This document shows positions 40,472-50,832 of a DNA stretch of 64,000 nt, piece after piece. The stretch spans positions 310,001 through 374,000 of the forward strand of contig CP025326.1 in assembly GCA_004014935.1 (NCBI GenBank), given 5' to 3'. The position numbers were made by a program, and so were the translations under genes. Each line of letters opens with the position of its first letter. The first letter of the stretch is position 1. The DNA is from Saccharomycopsis malanga (lineage: Eukaryota; Ascomycota; Saccharomycetes; Ascoideales; Saccharomycopsidaceae). The notes beneath the pieces were generated by a model. It saw nothing but the letters and a program-made list of their open reading frames with translations. It was not told the origin of the DNA and made no database searches.

Positions 40472-40494
40472 CAAGGGGTTAATCAGGCATTTTC
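40472..40494 (+). repeat. dispersed block AAGGGGTTAATCAGGCATTT, copy 2
   Basis: Identical over 23 bp to 29,557-29,579. Confidence 0.7.
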
Positions 40495-40886
40495 AGGAAT
40501 TTTATGAAAATCTGCCCTGGAGGGCTTGCAAGTAGATGTAAGGCCCTGTAATGCAAATGCGGTATGGTGCATCTCTCGCATATAAACATGCATCATTTTG
40601 TTGAACCATTTAACAATATATCCATATGTATTGTAGGGAAATTACATGATTAAACGCTAGAACAAATTGCTAAAAAATCAGGATAGATACTAAAAACAAT
40701 GCAAAATTATGGTTTCAGCAGACTAAAACGTAGAAAATCTTCAACTATCACCCGAAATATCTTCAAAAAGAACCTTGAATGTATTGCAAAGTTATCCACC
40801 AATTTCTTACCTGATGACATTTACTGTTTCCCAAAGAACTCAACAGAAAACACTTTTTCCCCTAAAACCCTTTGATTTGACCATCA

Positions 40887-41284
40887 TGGTTCTATTTTGG
40901 CTGCTATTAGTTGGTAAATAGCCTGAATATCTCAAGTTCGATTTTGAAATCACGGGGGGGGGGAATTGAAAGTAGGCAGGAAACTATGGGGGGAAATGAA
41001 AATGCATCGGGGGGAAATAAAAAAAAGTTGGGGGGGGGGGGGGGAAACAAACAAATTTTAAGGAAAAATAAAGAACTCTGGGGGAAAATATCTTGAAAGC
41101 AAATAATAGTGGAACAAACAATAAACATAATTCCAATTTAAACAAGTTTATGTTTGGAGTAGTCAATGTTTCAGAAGTTTTTCACGCTGTTATGGGGATT
41201 GAGCCTCAAAAAAATGACATAATATCTTTGTATGACAATTTCCCAGCAAAATTAGTTTTCTCTGGTAATTATAATTACCAATAA
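40887..41284 (+). pseudogene. decayed third yapsin
   Basis: Starts with a signal-peptide-like MVLFWLLLVGK, a stop, then PEYLKFDFEI matching the propeptide of the intact neighbours (PGYLKLGFNV; GYLLFEFGI). After G-rich insertions a stretch (MFGVVNVSEV...VMGIE, ISLYDNFPAKLV.SGNY) matches the neighbours' FGLA..NSS..MGIGF and YDNFPARLV.QGYIPRT. The active-site regions are gone: stops, frame changes and deletions throughout. A host gene copy lost between its two surviving paralogues. Confidence 0.75.
40953..41045. repeat. poly-G tracts
   Basis: Several G runs, the longest about 14 nt at about 41,031-41,044, in an otherwise AT-rich context inside the yapsin pseudogene. Possible G-quadruplex or assembly/sequencing weak spot. 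Confidence 0.85.
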
Positions 41285-41819
41285 AAATGATGAATTTGTT
41301 GCTGAAAACCACACTGCTTTCAATTTGAATAATTTACGAAATACCTTTAGATCCGATAATAAATTACCTAGCACAATGCTGTTAGCAAGCCAGGACTGGA
41401 CCTCTCAGGAGGCTGGGGTGCTTGTGTTCTTATACTAGCATCGATTTCTGTTTTTAAAAATGTATTGAGTCTTCTTTGGAGTAACAAAGTGGTAGATTTT
41501 AATAATTTACCATATCCCAATAGATATGCGTTTTTTAGTGGTATTTTCGATAAAACCCACATCTCAATAAATATCATGAATTTTTTATATTATGAATTTT
41601 TTGCAATTTTATCCATTCCCAGTCATTATTATGATTTTTTTTTATCATGTATTTTCTTGACAATTTTTATCATGGCATTTCATCTTCAAAACCCTCTGTA
41701 CACACACATACCATAACCAGTCTTTTGTTACGGTCCATTCCCAAAACGGAGATATCCTGGCCACGTCATTTTCACTTGCAATATGAAGAACTTTTGAGCA
41801 GCAAAGGTTGGTATAGAAC

Positions 41820-43328
41820 ATGAGGAGGATTCTACTATTAGTGATATTATTTGCAAGTGCTATAGCGGGGTTTTCAAAGAAGTCCGGCTATTTACTGTTT
41901 GAGTTTGGAATCAGGAGAGATAATGCCATTGAGAAAAAGGTTTTTGATCAGATTCCCCATAAACGAGATGATATCTATGTTGCTGAGACGTTTGTATTGG
42001 CAAACCAAGCCACTATATATTATTATATGAATGTTTCTTTGGGAACACCGCCTCAGAACTTTAGTGTGCAAATCGATTCTGGGTCGTCTGATTTCTGGGT
42101 GTATTCGAAGGCCAATCCCTATTGTGATGATCCGAATGTGTTTTGCGAGGGAAATGTGTTTGATCCCGGCAAATCCAGCTCGTTTTATAATGTTAACAAG
42201 CGGTTTTTGACCAGCTATGCGGACTCTACGTTTGCCCAGGGAAACATTTCACAGGATGTGATGACTGTAGGACTGTATGTATTGGATAATTTCACCTTTG
42301 GCTTGGCTACGGAGGCAAATTCCAGCCTGCCGGTGTTGGGACTAGGCTTTTCTGGCCGCCTGGCGACTCTTCTGGACTATGAAAACTTTCCTGCTAGACT
42401 AGTTTCTTCTGGCTACATTCCTCGGACATTGTATTCTCTTTGGTTAGGCGACGCTGAATCGGCCCAAGGAACTGTTTTGTTTGGAGGTGTAGACAGAGCA
42501 CGTTTCTGGGGCAATATCACCCAGGTTCAGATGCTCAATACGGATGGTGATAAACCAGTTGCTTTCTACACCACTTTGGATTCCATGTCCATAATATCTG
42601 TCACCAACAATAGTGGCTTGTCCAACATTTCCACTATCAAATACCCAGCGTTGATGGACTCTGGGACCTCGCAGTTTGTGGTCCCCAAACAGGTCTTTGA
42701 CAACCTTGGTGTGGCCTTTAATGGAATCTCTTACATTGAACATCTACAGGGGTATGCTGCCTTATGTTCTGTTCTTGACAGGTTGGCTTTGAATATCACC
42801 TTTTCGGGCCAGGAGTTTTCAATTCCATTGTCAATGCTCGGAATGCCCATACCGGAACAAGTTGCCTACAATTTGTTGGCAAAATCATCTCTTGAGCCTT
42901 CCGAAGATAAAAATGATTACTGTGCTTTGAACGTGGCAACCCTCACAGGCTGGGAAAACCAATACATTGTTGGCGATGCCCTCCTTCGCTACTTTTACAT
43001 TGTCTACGACTTGGACCATTACTCCATAGGTCTTGCCCCTTCTCGTTTGAACGCTCAAGGTAATGATATCGCTCTTGTACAGGGCAAAAAAATCCCTTTT
43101 GCTACAAAAGCCCCTGGCTATTCCAACACTTTTGTCTCTACTAACACCTTCCTGCCAAATGCTGAAGAAACCACCCTCACAGGCGTCGTGCCAACCGGAA
43201 TAACCCATCTACGAAACTTGAACCAGCAGTTTATTAACCCTCCATTGTCAATAGCCAAAGGCTGGATCATTGCAATAGTGGTGATATGCTTGATTTCTTT
43301 AATCAACACTGTATTGATTCTTTTGTAA
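41820..43328 (+). CDS. yapsin-type GPI-anchored aspartyl protease (2)
   Basis: 502 residues. Signal peptide MRRILLLVILFASAIAGFSK, propeptide with KRDD site near 52, catalytic DSGSS near 86 (Ser in place of the usual Thr, tolerated in this class) and DSGTS near 280. Tail ends in a GPI-type hydrophobic segment (IIAIVVICLISLINTVLILL). Very close to the upstream yapsin (e.g. ENFPARLVSSGYIPRTLYSLWL) but without its long Asp/Ser repeat loop. Likely a wall-maintenance protease; tandem duplication followed by divergence. Confidence 0.93.
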   Translation: MRRILLLVILFASAIAGFSKKSGYLLFEFGIRRDNAIEKKVFDQIPHKRDDIYVAETFVLANQATIYYYMNVSLGTPPQNFSVQIDSGSSDFWVYSKANPYCDDPNVFCEGNVFDPGKSSSFYNVNKRFLTSYADSTFAQGNISQDVMTVGLYVLDNFTFGLATEANSSLPVLGLGFSGRLATLLDYENFPARLVSSGYIPRTLYSLWLGDAESAQGTVLFGGVDRARFWGNITQVQMLNTDGDKPVAFYTTLDSMSIISVTNNSGLSNISTIKYPALMDSGTSQFVVPKQVFDNLGVAFNGISYIEHLQGYAALCSVLDRLALNITFSGQEFSIPLSMLGMPIPEQVAYNLLAKSSLEPSEDKNDYCALNVATLTGWENQYIVGDALLRYFYIVYDLDHYSIGLAPSRLNAQGNDIALVQGKKIPFATKAPGYSNTFVSTNTFLPNAEETTLTGVVPTGITHLRNLNQQFINPPLSIAKGWIIAIVVICLISLINTVLILL

Positions 43329-44289
43329 TGTTGAAATTTCTAACGTGAGAATTTTATACATTTCCACTTTTGCCAGTTGTTTTTCGCATATAGATTATTA
43401 AATCCAACACTTCTTTGGTGCTGTCTTACGCATTTTTTTAATTTGACAAAACTTTTGAAAGGTTGTCTTGAAAATTGTTGAAAAATAATTGGTAAATGAC
43501 CAATTGTAAAAGTTGGTCTTGAAAATTGTTAGAAAATAATTGGTAAATAACCAATTGCAAAAGTTTGTCTTGAAAATTGTTGGGAAATAATTGGTAAATG
43601 ACAAAATTATCATAATTTTCACATTATTTTTTGCTTTTTAAATTTTTACTAGCATATAATCATATAATTGGCTTGAATTATGAAATTATATCCTCCTACA
43701 ACTTGTCTTTTGGTCTTAACAACTCCATCAGTTTTAGAAAGAAAAAACCAAACCTTATCGCTCGGTGAACCTTATCAATTGGCCGCCATACTACATCTAC
43801 ATTACAGCCAAACACTGACCTCTCCATAAGAATAATATACGCCCTAAAACAACCCGATCAAAAAGAAACTCAAATCAACCTCTCGCTCTATGGTAAAGTG
43901 GCATGCACTCCAAGGCACTCGGATGCACATATCATAACACTATAAGCTACCTAGAGGTTACCCGCCTCCACATCTAACACGTGTCAAGCGCATTTTGAGA
44001 TAACACCGGGTAATGATTTAGTCACAATGGGCCACTCTGATTGGCTAATCGCGCGTCTGGATGCATAGGATTGCAGAAAAAGTAACCAAAAAAATTTTTT
44101 TTTTTTCGGGCTTTCTTTTTTTTTTTTTTTTTTTTTTTTTCAATTTTTTTCAAAATTTTTCACTGATACCACCAACGATTTATATAAAAAAAATTTTTTC
44201 CTGATTTTGCAACCTGAATTTTGAATATTTTTTTTTTTTTTCCTTTCAGAATAAATCTTCAGAAGTTGTTTTTAGTGAAAACATAGAAG
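43329..44289. promoter_or_regulatory. TEF3 upstream region
   Basis: A 51-bp tandem repeat x3 (43,465-43,601). CACGTG near 43,978. Long T tracts from about 44,093 to 44,240, up to 23 T, directly before the strongly expressed TEF3. Poly(dT) tracts of this type keep promoters nucleosome-poor in yeast. Confidence 0.6.
43465..43601. repeat. 51-bp tandem repeat x 3
   Basis: Units begin GTCTTGAAAATTGTT and contain AATAATTGGTAAAT and ACCAATTG; the last is partial. Confidence 0.85.
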
Positions 44290-47200
44290 ATGGCTGCTGC
44301 AGAATCACAACAAAGCGAGAAGGTGCTTACCGAATTGTTCGGTAAGTTGACAGTTGCCAGTGCAGAAGAAAGAGATGCTGCTGCTGCCAATGTTTCGTCA
44401 TTTTTGAATGGTTCTATTATCGAGCACGATATTCCATTGGAGTTTTTCGAGCAGTTGAAGAAGACCATTAGCAACAAGAAGGATGTGAATGGGTCTATCA
44501 ATGCATTGGAGGCCGTATCGCATATTGCTACTCCAGGCTTGAGTCCATCAGTTGAGCCATATCTTGTTGAAGTTACTGAAGAAGTTGCTATCAAGGCTGG
44601 AGAGAAGAACCCAGAGGTGCAAAAGGCAGCCTCGAATGCGTTGTTGGCCATTGCCAAGAGCATTACTCCAACTTCGATCAAAGTGATTCTTCCAAAGTTG
44701 ACCCACAGATTGGCTGATTCCAACAAGTGGACCGAGAAGGTTGCAGTTTTGGCTGCCATCACTGCTTTGGTGGATGTTGCCAAGGACCAAATTGCATTGC
44801 GTATGACCGAGTTGGTTCCAGTGTTGTCTGAGTCCATGTGGGACACCAAGAACGAGGTCAAGAAGGCTGCTACTGCCACCATGACCAAGGCCACCGAGAC
44901 TATTGACAACAAGGATATCGAGAAGTTTATTCCAAAGTTGATTGAGTGTATTGCCAAGCCAACCGAGGTTCCAGAGACAGTGCATTTGTTGGGTGCCACC
45001 ACTTTTGTTTCTGAAGTCACCAGAGCCACTTTGTCGATCATGGTTCCATTGTTGAGCCGTGGTTTGGCTGAGCGCGAGACTGCTATCAAGAGAAAGTCTG
45101 CTGTTATTGTTGACAACATGTGTAAGTTGGTGGACGACCCACAAATTGTTGCTCCATTCATGGCTAAGTTGTTGCCTGCTCTTAAGAACAACTTGGCCAC
45201 TATTGCTGACCCAGAAGCCAGAGATGTGACCAACAGAGGTTTGAACACTCTTAGAAGAGTTGGTAATGTTGGCGAGAACGATTCTCTTCCAGAAATCTCC
45301 CATGCTGGTGACATTGAGGTCACCAAGAGAGAATTGAACAAGTTGATCAAATCCAAGAACCTCAACAAGAGATTCGACACTGCCATCAACTATGCGTGTG
45401 CCATTGCTGGTGATTTGATTGACGAGCGCGACATCCAGCCAGACTCTTGGTTGTCCAACTTGTTGCCATTCTTGACTATTTTCCTCCACGAGGCCGAGGC
45501 CAAGGATGTCATTGAAGAATGGCGTAAATTGGCCATTGACAACATTCCAGAACCTCCAAAGTTTGACGACGAGGAAGATGATGGCGAGGATTTGTGTAAC
45601 TGTGAGTTTTCCTTGGCTTACGGTGCCAAGATCTTGTTGAACAGAACCCAGTTGCGTTTGAAGAGAGCCAGACGTTACGGTTTGTGTGGTCCAAACGGTG
45701 CTGGTAAATCCACGTTGATGAGAGCCATTGCCAACGGCCAGGTCGAGGGATTCCCAACCCAAGACGAGTTGAAAACCGTCTATGTTGAGCACGACATTGA
45801 TGGCTCTGAAGACGACACCTCTATTGTCGACTTTGTCTACGGTACTGGTGAAGTTGGTACTAAGGAACATGTCACCGAAAAGTTGAAGGAGTTTGGCTTT
45901 TCCGACGAACACATCAAGATGTCCATCCATTCTCTTTCTGGTGGTTGGAAAATGAAGTTGGCTTTGGCAAGAGCTGTGTTGAAAAACGCCGACATCTTGT
46001 TGTTGGACGAGCCAACCAACCATTTGGATACCGTCAACGTTGCCTGGTTGGTCAACTACTTGCAGACTTGTGGAATCACCTCCATCATTGTGTCCCACGA
46101 CTCTGGTTTCCTTGACAAGGTTTGTCAATACATTATCCATTACGAGGGATACAAGTTGAGAAAATACAAGGGCAACCTTTCCGAGTTTGTCAAGCGTGTT
46201 CCTTCTGCCAAGTCGTACTACGAGTTGGGTGCTTCTGAAATCGAGTTCAAATTCCCAGAACCTGGTTATTTGGAGGGTGTCAAGACCAAACAAAAGGCCA
46301 TTGTCAAGGTTTCCAACATGTCTTTCCAATATCCAGGCACCACCAAGCCTCAAATCCAAGACATCAACTTCCAAGTGTCCTTGTCGTCCAGAATTGCTGT
46401 CATTGGTCCTAACGGTGCTGGTAAGTCCACCTTGGTCAATGTTTTGACCGGTGAATTGTTGCCAACCACCGGTGAAGTCTATGTGCACGAGAACTGTCGT
46501 ATTGCCTACATTAAACAGCACGCCTTTGCCCACATCGACTCCCACTTGGACAAGACTCCTTCTGAATACATCCAATGGAGATTCCAAACCGGTGAGGACA
46601 GAGAAACCATGGACAGAGCTTCCAGACAAATCAACGAGAACGACGAGGAAGGTATGAAGAAGATCTTCAAGGTCGAAGGTACCCCAAGAAGAATCAAGGA
46701 GATCTTGGCCAGAAGAAAGTTCAAAAACTCGTACGAGTACGAAATCTCTTGGTATTTGGTTGAAAACCCTAACCAAAAGAACGAAAGACAAGTTCCTATG
46801 ATGTCTGTTGACAACACCTGGTTGCCAAGAGGTGAATTGGTCGAAACCCACTCCAAGTTGGTTGCCGAGGTCGATATGAAGGAAGCTTTGGCTTCCGGTC
46901 AATTCAGACCTTTGACTAGAAAGGAGATCGAAGACCATTGTGCCATGTTGGGATTGGATGCCGAATTGGTTTCCCACTCCAGAATCAGAGGTTTGTCTGG
47001 TGGTCAGAAGGTCAAGTTGGTTCTTGCTGCTTGTACCTGGCAAAGACCTCACATCATCGTTCTTGATGAGCCTACTAACTATTTGGACAGAGACTCCTTG
47101 GGTGCTTTGTCTAAGGCTATCAAGGCTTTCGACGGTGGTGTTGTTATCATTACTCACTCTGCTGAATTCACCAAGAACTTGACCGAGGAAGTCTGGGCTG

Positions 47201-47439
47201 TCATGAATGGTCGTATGACTCCTTCTGGTCACAACTGGGTCCAAGGTCAAGGTACCGGTCCAAGAATCGAGAAGAAGGAAGATGAAGAGGACAAGTTTGA
47301 TGCTATGGGTAACAAGATTGCTGCCGCTAAGAAGAAGAAGAAGTTGAGTAGTGCTGAAATGAGAAAGAAGAAGAAGGAAAGAATGAAGAAGAAGAAGGAG
47401 TTGGGTGACGCTTATGTTTCGTCTGACGACGAGTTTTAG
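44290..47439 (+). CDS. TEF3: translation elongation factor 3 (eEF3)
   Basis: 1049 residues, the usual eEF3 length. A fungal ribosome-bound ATPase that helps E-site tRNA release and translocation. N-terminal HEAT repeats (about 1-320), a four-helix region, then two ABC cassettes with Walker [10 protein letters not shown] near 467 and 706, signatures LSGGW and LSGGQ, and Walker [12 protein letters not shown] and [11 protein letters not shown] chromodomain-like insertion in cassette 2 (near 790-860) and a Lys-rich C-terminus bind the ribosome. Extreme codon bias (TTG, AGA, GGT, CCA), which also keeps long antisense frames open. Poly-T promoter upstream. Confidence 0.98.
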   Translation: MAAAESQQSEKVLTELFGKLTVASAEERDAAAANVSSFLNGSIIEHDIPLEFFEQLKKTISNKKDVNGSINALEAVSHIATPGLSPSVEPYLVEVTEEVAIKAGEKNPEVQKAASNALLAIAKSITPTSIKVILPKLTHRLADSNKWTEKVAVLAAITALVDVAKDQIALRMTELVPVLSESMWDTKNEVKKAATATMTKATETIDNKDIEKFIPKLIECIAKPTEVPETVHLLGATTFVSEVTRATLSIMVPLLSRGLAERETAIKRKSAVIVDNMCKLVDDPQIVAPFMAKLLPALKNNLATIADPEARDVTNRGLNTLRRVGNVGENDSLPEISHAGDIEVTKRELNKLIKSKNLNKRFDTAINYACAIAGDLIDERDIQPDSWLSNLLPFLTIFLHEAEAKDVIEEWRKLAIDNIPEPPKFDDEEDDGEDLCNCEFSLAYGAKILLNRTQLRLKRARRYGLCGPNGAGKSTLMRAIANGQVEGFPTQDELKTVYVEHDIDGSEDDTSIVDFVYGTGEVGTKEHVTEKLKEFGFSDEHIKMSIHSLSGGWKMKLALARAVLKNADILLLDEPTNHLDTVNVAWLVNYLQTCGITSIIVSHDSGFLDKVCQYIIHYEGYKLRKYKGNLSEFVKRVPSAKSYYELGASEIEFKFPEPGYLEGVKTKQKAIVKVSNMSFQYPGTTKPQIQDINFQVSLSSRIAVIGPNGAGKSTLVNVLTGELLPTTGEVYVHENCRIAYIKQHAFAHIDSHLDKTPSEYIQWRFQTGEDRETMDRASRQINENDEEGMKKIFKVEGTPRRIKEILARRKFKNSYEYEISWYLVENPNQKNERQVPMMSVDNTWLPRGELVETHSKLVAEVDMKEALASGQFRPLTRKEIEDHCAMLGLDAELVSHSRIRGLSGGQKVKLVLAACTWQRPHIIVLDEPTNYLDRDSLGALSKAIKAFDGGVVIITHSAEFTKNLTEEVWAVMNGRMTPSGHNWVQGQGTGPRIEKKEDEEDKFDAMGNKIAAAKKKKKLSSAEMRKKKKERMKKKKELGDAYVSSDDEF

Positions 47440-48437
47440 GGAGTTTCTTGATTTTTGTTTGTCTTCGAGATTTTAATAAGACGTATTTGCTATATATATA
47501 CTTGTTCTTGTAAGTTTTATTTGATTTTTATGGCAATATTGTTGGTATTGCCCTAAGAAGTAGTTTTTGTCTACTTGGTATTACAATTGTTACTATTTAG
47601 ACACTTGTCAAATTTCGGTCCTAAAACTGATAACCGCCGTTAGTTATCGTTTATCAGAAAAGTGTCATTAGGAGGAAGGCAGTTGGAACCGCCATTAATA
47701 ACTAAGCAGTTACATATCAAATATATCATCACTTATAAACCGCCATTATAAAGTAAGCAGTTAAGAGCATCAAATGCCATAAATTATTTTAAACCGCCAT
47801 TAAAGATTAAGTAAGATTCAACAACATAATCTAATGTAAACCGCCTTTGGACCAATGTCTTGTCAGATTCAGTTTCCTTCTTCAAATTGAATGCTGAGTT
47901 GATGATTTTTGAGTAATGTTTATTAAGCGCTCATTTATAAAAACAAAATCTTGTATAAAATTAGTGATTGAATCAATTTTCTCTATTAGCGCGTTTAGAA
48001 AAAAATTCAAAAGATTGGTTTAATACCATTCATTTTGACGCTACAAATGACTTTTTTGTAAATCACATTTGCAGTAATATTAACACTAATTAATATTTTA
48101 AAAAGTTTTGGCTAAATAAGGGATTGAGAAATGTATATAGAGCAAAGCAGTTAACTATGAAGCAAAAAAAAAGTGCTTTTAAATGAAATAAATTAATATA
48201 TAGAACAAAGAAATTGAAGAATTCAATATCTTGAAAAAATCTCTTAACAAATTGATTCTTCTTTTGTTTCCAATATCTTGAGGAAATCTCTTTATAAATT
48301 GATTCTTCTTTTATTAAATTATTTTTGCACCCACGGTATGTAGAGGTGAATATAACCAAAAGTGACGATTCTAAACAAATATAGAAACTTTTTCCATCAA
48401 TGTTTTAAATTTTTTACAATGTAAGAAGCCATCCAAC
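47440..48437. other. intergenic with dispersed AACCGCC motifs
   Basis: Five AACCGCC(A/G)TTA-like motifs spaced about 45-55 bp (47,630; 47,686; 47,740; 47,793; 47,838), the remains of a tandem array. A second duplication with TCTCTTTATAAATTGATTC is near 48,238-48,310. No gene seen. Confidence 0.6.
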
Positions 48438-49826
48438 TTATAAAACATCATATTCGGTTATCTGATTCAAGATGTTTAGAAAGTCTTTTTCAATTAATGG
48501 AAACAAATTGGAAAATTTGTTCTGAGCTACAAATACAAGGTTGGCTCCTCCTACTTGAGTAGAAATTGCGTACAAGGACACAATGGCACCATGGAGGTTG
48601 TTTCCATTACTGAACAAGGCATTAGTGACATGTAGACCGTTCAAATCCTGGGTAAAGAAGCCCAAATTTGAGCTTTCAATGGCTACGGATTTTGGCTTTG
48701 AAAGGTTGTCAATAAACCAATTTTTGAAAGAGCTAATGATTGATAAAGTGCCCACGTCCATGATAGGAGTTGCGAATCGGTTTTCTATTAATTGGCGTAG
48801 AATTTGAGTGTTTTCCAAGGAAGAATGAAGGGCTACACTTGGATCATTGTCAGAAACAGGGTCAAATTCAAACTGTTGGCCTGCAACGTAGAGACCAAAC
48901 CTGTGGTTTGAAGGGTCAAGCAATTTTCGCAAGTCAACAGGAACAATGCCAATAATACGTTTGTTTTCGAAATAATATTTCAAAGTCAACTGAAGCGCTG
49001 CAATGGACCAAATAGTAAAACTGATTCCCTTTGCTTTGCAAGCTTTTAGGATTCTTCCAAGCTGTTCAGCAGGAATATTGAGTGTAAGATATACTGGCTC
49101 TGCATCTAAAGGACCATTTGTGGAGGAAAACACAGCAGTGGGAGGCGAAATCCAATTCTGGAGATACTGGGGCAATTTAGGAAAGAGAATATTTGTTGCT
49201 ACAAGTTTTAGAGCATGGAACCATCCAGGAGTATGGTCAATGACATCCATAGCAGAACAGAGAGGCACCAAGGCATTTTCCAGGGGCTTTGCAAATAAAA
49301 CATTCTGAAAATTGCTAGAAAGTGTCTTGAAACTTGCGGAATCCACATATGTCTTCAAAAAGATTTTATGAAAATTGATGCCCGACATGCCATCAAATAA
49401 TAAATGGTCAAAACAGAAACATAACGTGTAATTATCAAGAACGTATAGCTTCCAAAGAGGAAGATCTTTGCGGAAAGTCTTGAACACATTGTCTTTACTA
49501 TGTATATAAAGTAAAAAGTCCTTGGAAGAGATACTCATTCCTTGTGTGTATTCCACTATACTGTCGAATTTCAACCGGTCGATTTCGTCAAACACATACT
49601 TTTTGGTATCAGACAAGTCCAGACTTCCATCCTCAGCAAACACATTCACTCTAAACAGCTCATATGTGCGGATCAATTGCTCAACAACATCCCGAAGACG
49701 CTGTTTATTCTTCGGATCAAATATCGGTTCCGAATATACAGCAGTCACAGCAACAGTGGTGGAATGCTTCAATCCTTCTCGAAATAGGTAAAACCGTTGA
49801 AACGGGCTCAAAGGTTTGGGTAACAT
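48438..49826 (-). CDS. alcohol O-acetyltransferase-like protein
   Basis: 462 residues from ATG at 49826. AATase/BAHD-like superfamily: catalytic HxxxD as HLLFDG (His141, Asp145) in FCFDHLLFDGMSGINFHK, N-terminal MLPKPLSPFQRFYLFRE, and a distal conserved segment GIVPVDLRKLLDP. Yeast Atf1/Atf2 make acetate esters or acetylate sterols using acetyl-CoA; which substrate applies here cannot be read from sequence. No clear amphipathic lipid-droplet helices at the ends. Confidence 0.85.
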   Translation of the reverse strand: MLPKPLSPFQRFYLFREGLKHSTTVAVTAVYSEPIFDPKNKQRLRDVVEQLIRTYELFRVNVFAEDGSLDLSDTKKYVFDEIDRLKFDSIVEYTQGMSISSKDFLLYIHSKDNVFKTFRKDLPLWKLYVLDNYTLCFCFDHLLFDGMSGINFHKIFLKTYVDSASFKTLSSNFQNVLFAKPLENALVPLCSAMDVIDHTPGWFHALKLVATNILFPKLPQYLQNWISPPTAVFSSTNGPLDAEPVYLTLNIPAEQLGRILKACKAKGISFTIWSIAALQLTLKYYFENKRIIGIVPVDLRKLLDPSNHRFGLYVAGQQFEFDPVSDNDPSVALHSSLENTQILRQLIENRFATPIMDVGTLSIISSFKNWFIDNLSKPKSVAIESSNLGFFTQDLNGLHVTNALFSNGNNLHGAIVSLYAISTQVGGANLVFVAQNKFSNLFPLIEKDFLNILNQITEYDVL

Positions 49827-49855
49827 TGCATACAATGGTTGGATGTGCTAATAAT

Positions 49856-49915
49856 AGTGATATCAGTTTCGTATATACGCGCTAAGTTTAAAGGGATTTG
49901 GTAAAGAAAACCGAA
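49856..49915 (-). mobile_element. SINE-like tail fragment
   Basis: AGTGATATCAGTTTCGTATA, TACGCGCTAAG, GGATTTGGTAAAG. Confidence 0.6.
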
Positions 49916-49929
49916 ACAAGACCATAAAC

Positions 49930-50175
49930 ATGCCACTTGATTGGAAAGTAAGCACTATTGGTCTAGATAGCTTGCCACTTGATTGGAAAGTAAGCACTAT
50001 TGGTCTAGATAGCTTGCCAGACAGTTACACTTGCCTTAGTCAGTAGCATCGAGTAAAAAATGTTCGTGTTGGGATTCGGACTCGTGTGCCTTTTAAGGTA
50101 TTTTTCTCTTCTCCAAGAACACTTTCTACTAAATTTTTGCCAGGTCTTTCTCTTGTTCGAGAGTGGCCAGCGGTT
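49930..50175 (-). mobile_element. SINE-like long form with duplicated segments
   Basis: Reverse strand: two copies of GGAAAGTAAGCACTATTGGT (long-form 3' middle), CAGACAGTTACACTTGCCTT, B-box region TTCGTGTTGGGATTCGGACT, then head-like TTTTTCTCTTCTCCAAGAAC and a second head TTTCTCTTGTTCGAGAGTGG. The B box carries a change (TCCGAAT). Confidence 0.65.
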
Positions 50176-50233
50176 AAGATGACTTGGATTCAAGTGAAAT
50201 ATCGAAGCAAACACCATAATCTACTACTACTAC

Positions 50234-50291
50234 TCATAATAATATTTTATATTTCGAGCCCAGTACGTATAAGTTTTGTATATACGCGCGA
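50234..50291 (-). mobile_element. SINE-like tail fragment
   Basis: CATAATAATATTTTATATTT, CGAGCCCAGTACGTATAAGT, TTTGTATATACGCGCG. Directly abuts the next element's head. Confidence 0.7.
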
Positions 50292-50295
50292 TGGA

Positions 50296-50487
50296 CCACT
50301 GGGCCAAATGGCCCAGTGGTCAGAGCTCTCGGAGAAGAGAAAAACAAGACCTAGCAGGAACATGGGTGAGCCAACTATGATCAAAAGGACATGATTGGGT
50401 TTCACCAAATCCCCCTAGGCATAGCGCGTATATACCAAACTGAGATGTACTGGGCTTGAAATATAAGATATTATTATTATTATTATA
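50296..50487 (+). mobile_element. SINE-like element, intact end to end (B-box-replaced subtype)
   Basis: The head is a perfect hairpin (arms CCACTGGGCC/GGCCCAGTGG, loop AAAT), then AGCTCTCGGAGAAGAG, ACATGGGTGAGCCAACTATG, ATCAAAAGGACATGATTGGG, tail GCATAGCGCGTATATACCAA, GATGTACTGGGCTTGAAATA, TAAGAT and (ATT)5. About 192 bp: the best reference for this subtype. Confidence 0.9.
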
Positions 50488-50599
50488 CTAAATAGACTTT
50501 GTAAAACCAACAAGTTTGACTCATCAGCATATTCTTGATGAATTGGAATGTTACCACTATATTAGGCCATGTTTTATTACACTTTTCTTCGGAATTATG

Positions 50600-50691
50600 T
50601 TTGTAGAAAAAATTATGTTTCTCGTGGAATTCGAACTCGGGATGTTGTTGGTTATTTAGACTTTTGACCACTGAGCCAAATGGCCCAGTGG
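50600..50691 (-). mobile_element. SINE-like element with A and B boxes, worn middle
   Basis: Reverse strand: head CCACTGGGCCATTTGGCTCA, A box, then B box GAGTTCGAATTCC, the canonical T-loop TTCGAAT. Confidence 0.7.
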
Positions 50692-50832
50692 CCGAAGCGA
50701 TTAGTAAATATCACCAATAAGAAATAACTAGCAAGTATTCTTACAATAATGCATCGAGTGATTTTTATTACAATACAAAAGAAAATAACAGGAAAAAGAA
50801 AAAGTGTCTGGAAATCGTTACTGATTATGGAA

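Larger units (their letters stand above)
40244..41819. other. region between yapsins
   Basis: Contains an 11-bp minisatellite (40,370-40,436), the dispersed 23-bp block at 40,472-40,494, a yapsin pseudogene and poly-G tracts. Nothing else recognised from 41,300 to 41,819. Confidence 0.65.
49827..50832. other. intergenic packed with SINE-like copies
   Basis: Five copies or fragments on both strands (listed), including a tail-to-head junction at about 50,291-50,296. No gene. Confidence 0.7.

Noticed and set aside
44548-47250. 900-codon open frame antisense to TEF3 (and 44259-45389 likewise)
   Set aside because: Produced by the extreme codon bias of TEF3. The translation is low-quality and repetitive (V/L/N/Q-rich), with no known domain; the sense strand is unmistakably eEF3.
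50296-50487. Element as a MITE (DNA transposon)
   Set aside because: The palindrome is confined to the head; the tail end is not its inverted repeat. Flanking duplications vary from 12 to 30 bp, and the 3' end is a simple repeat.
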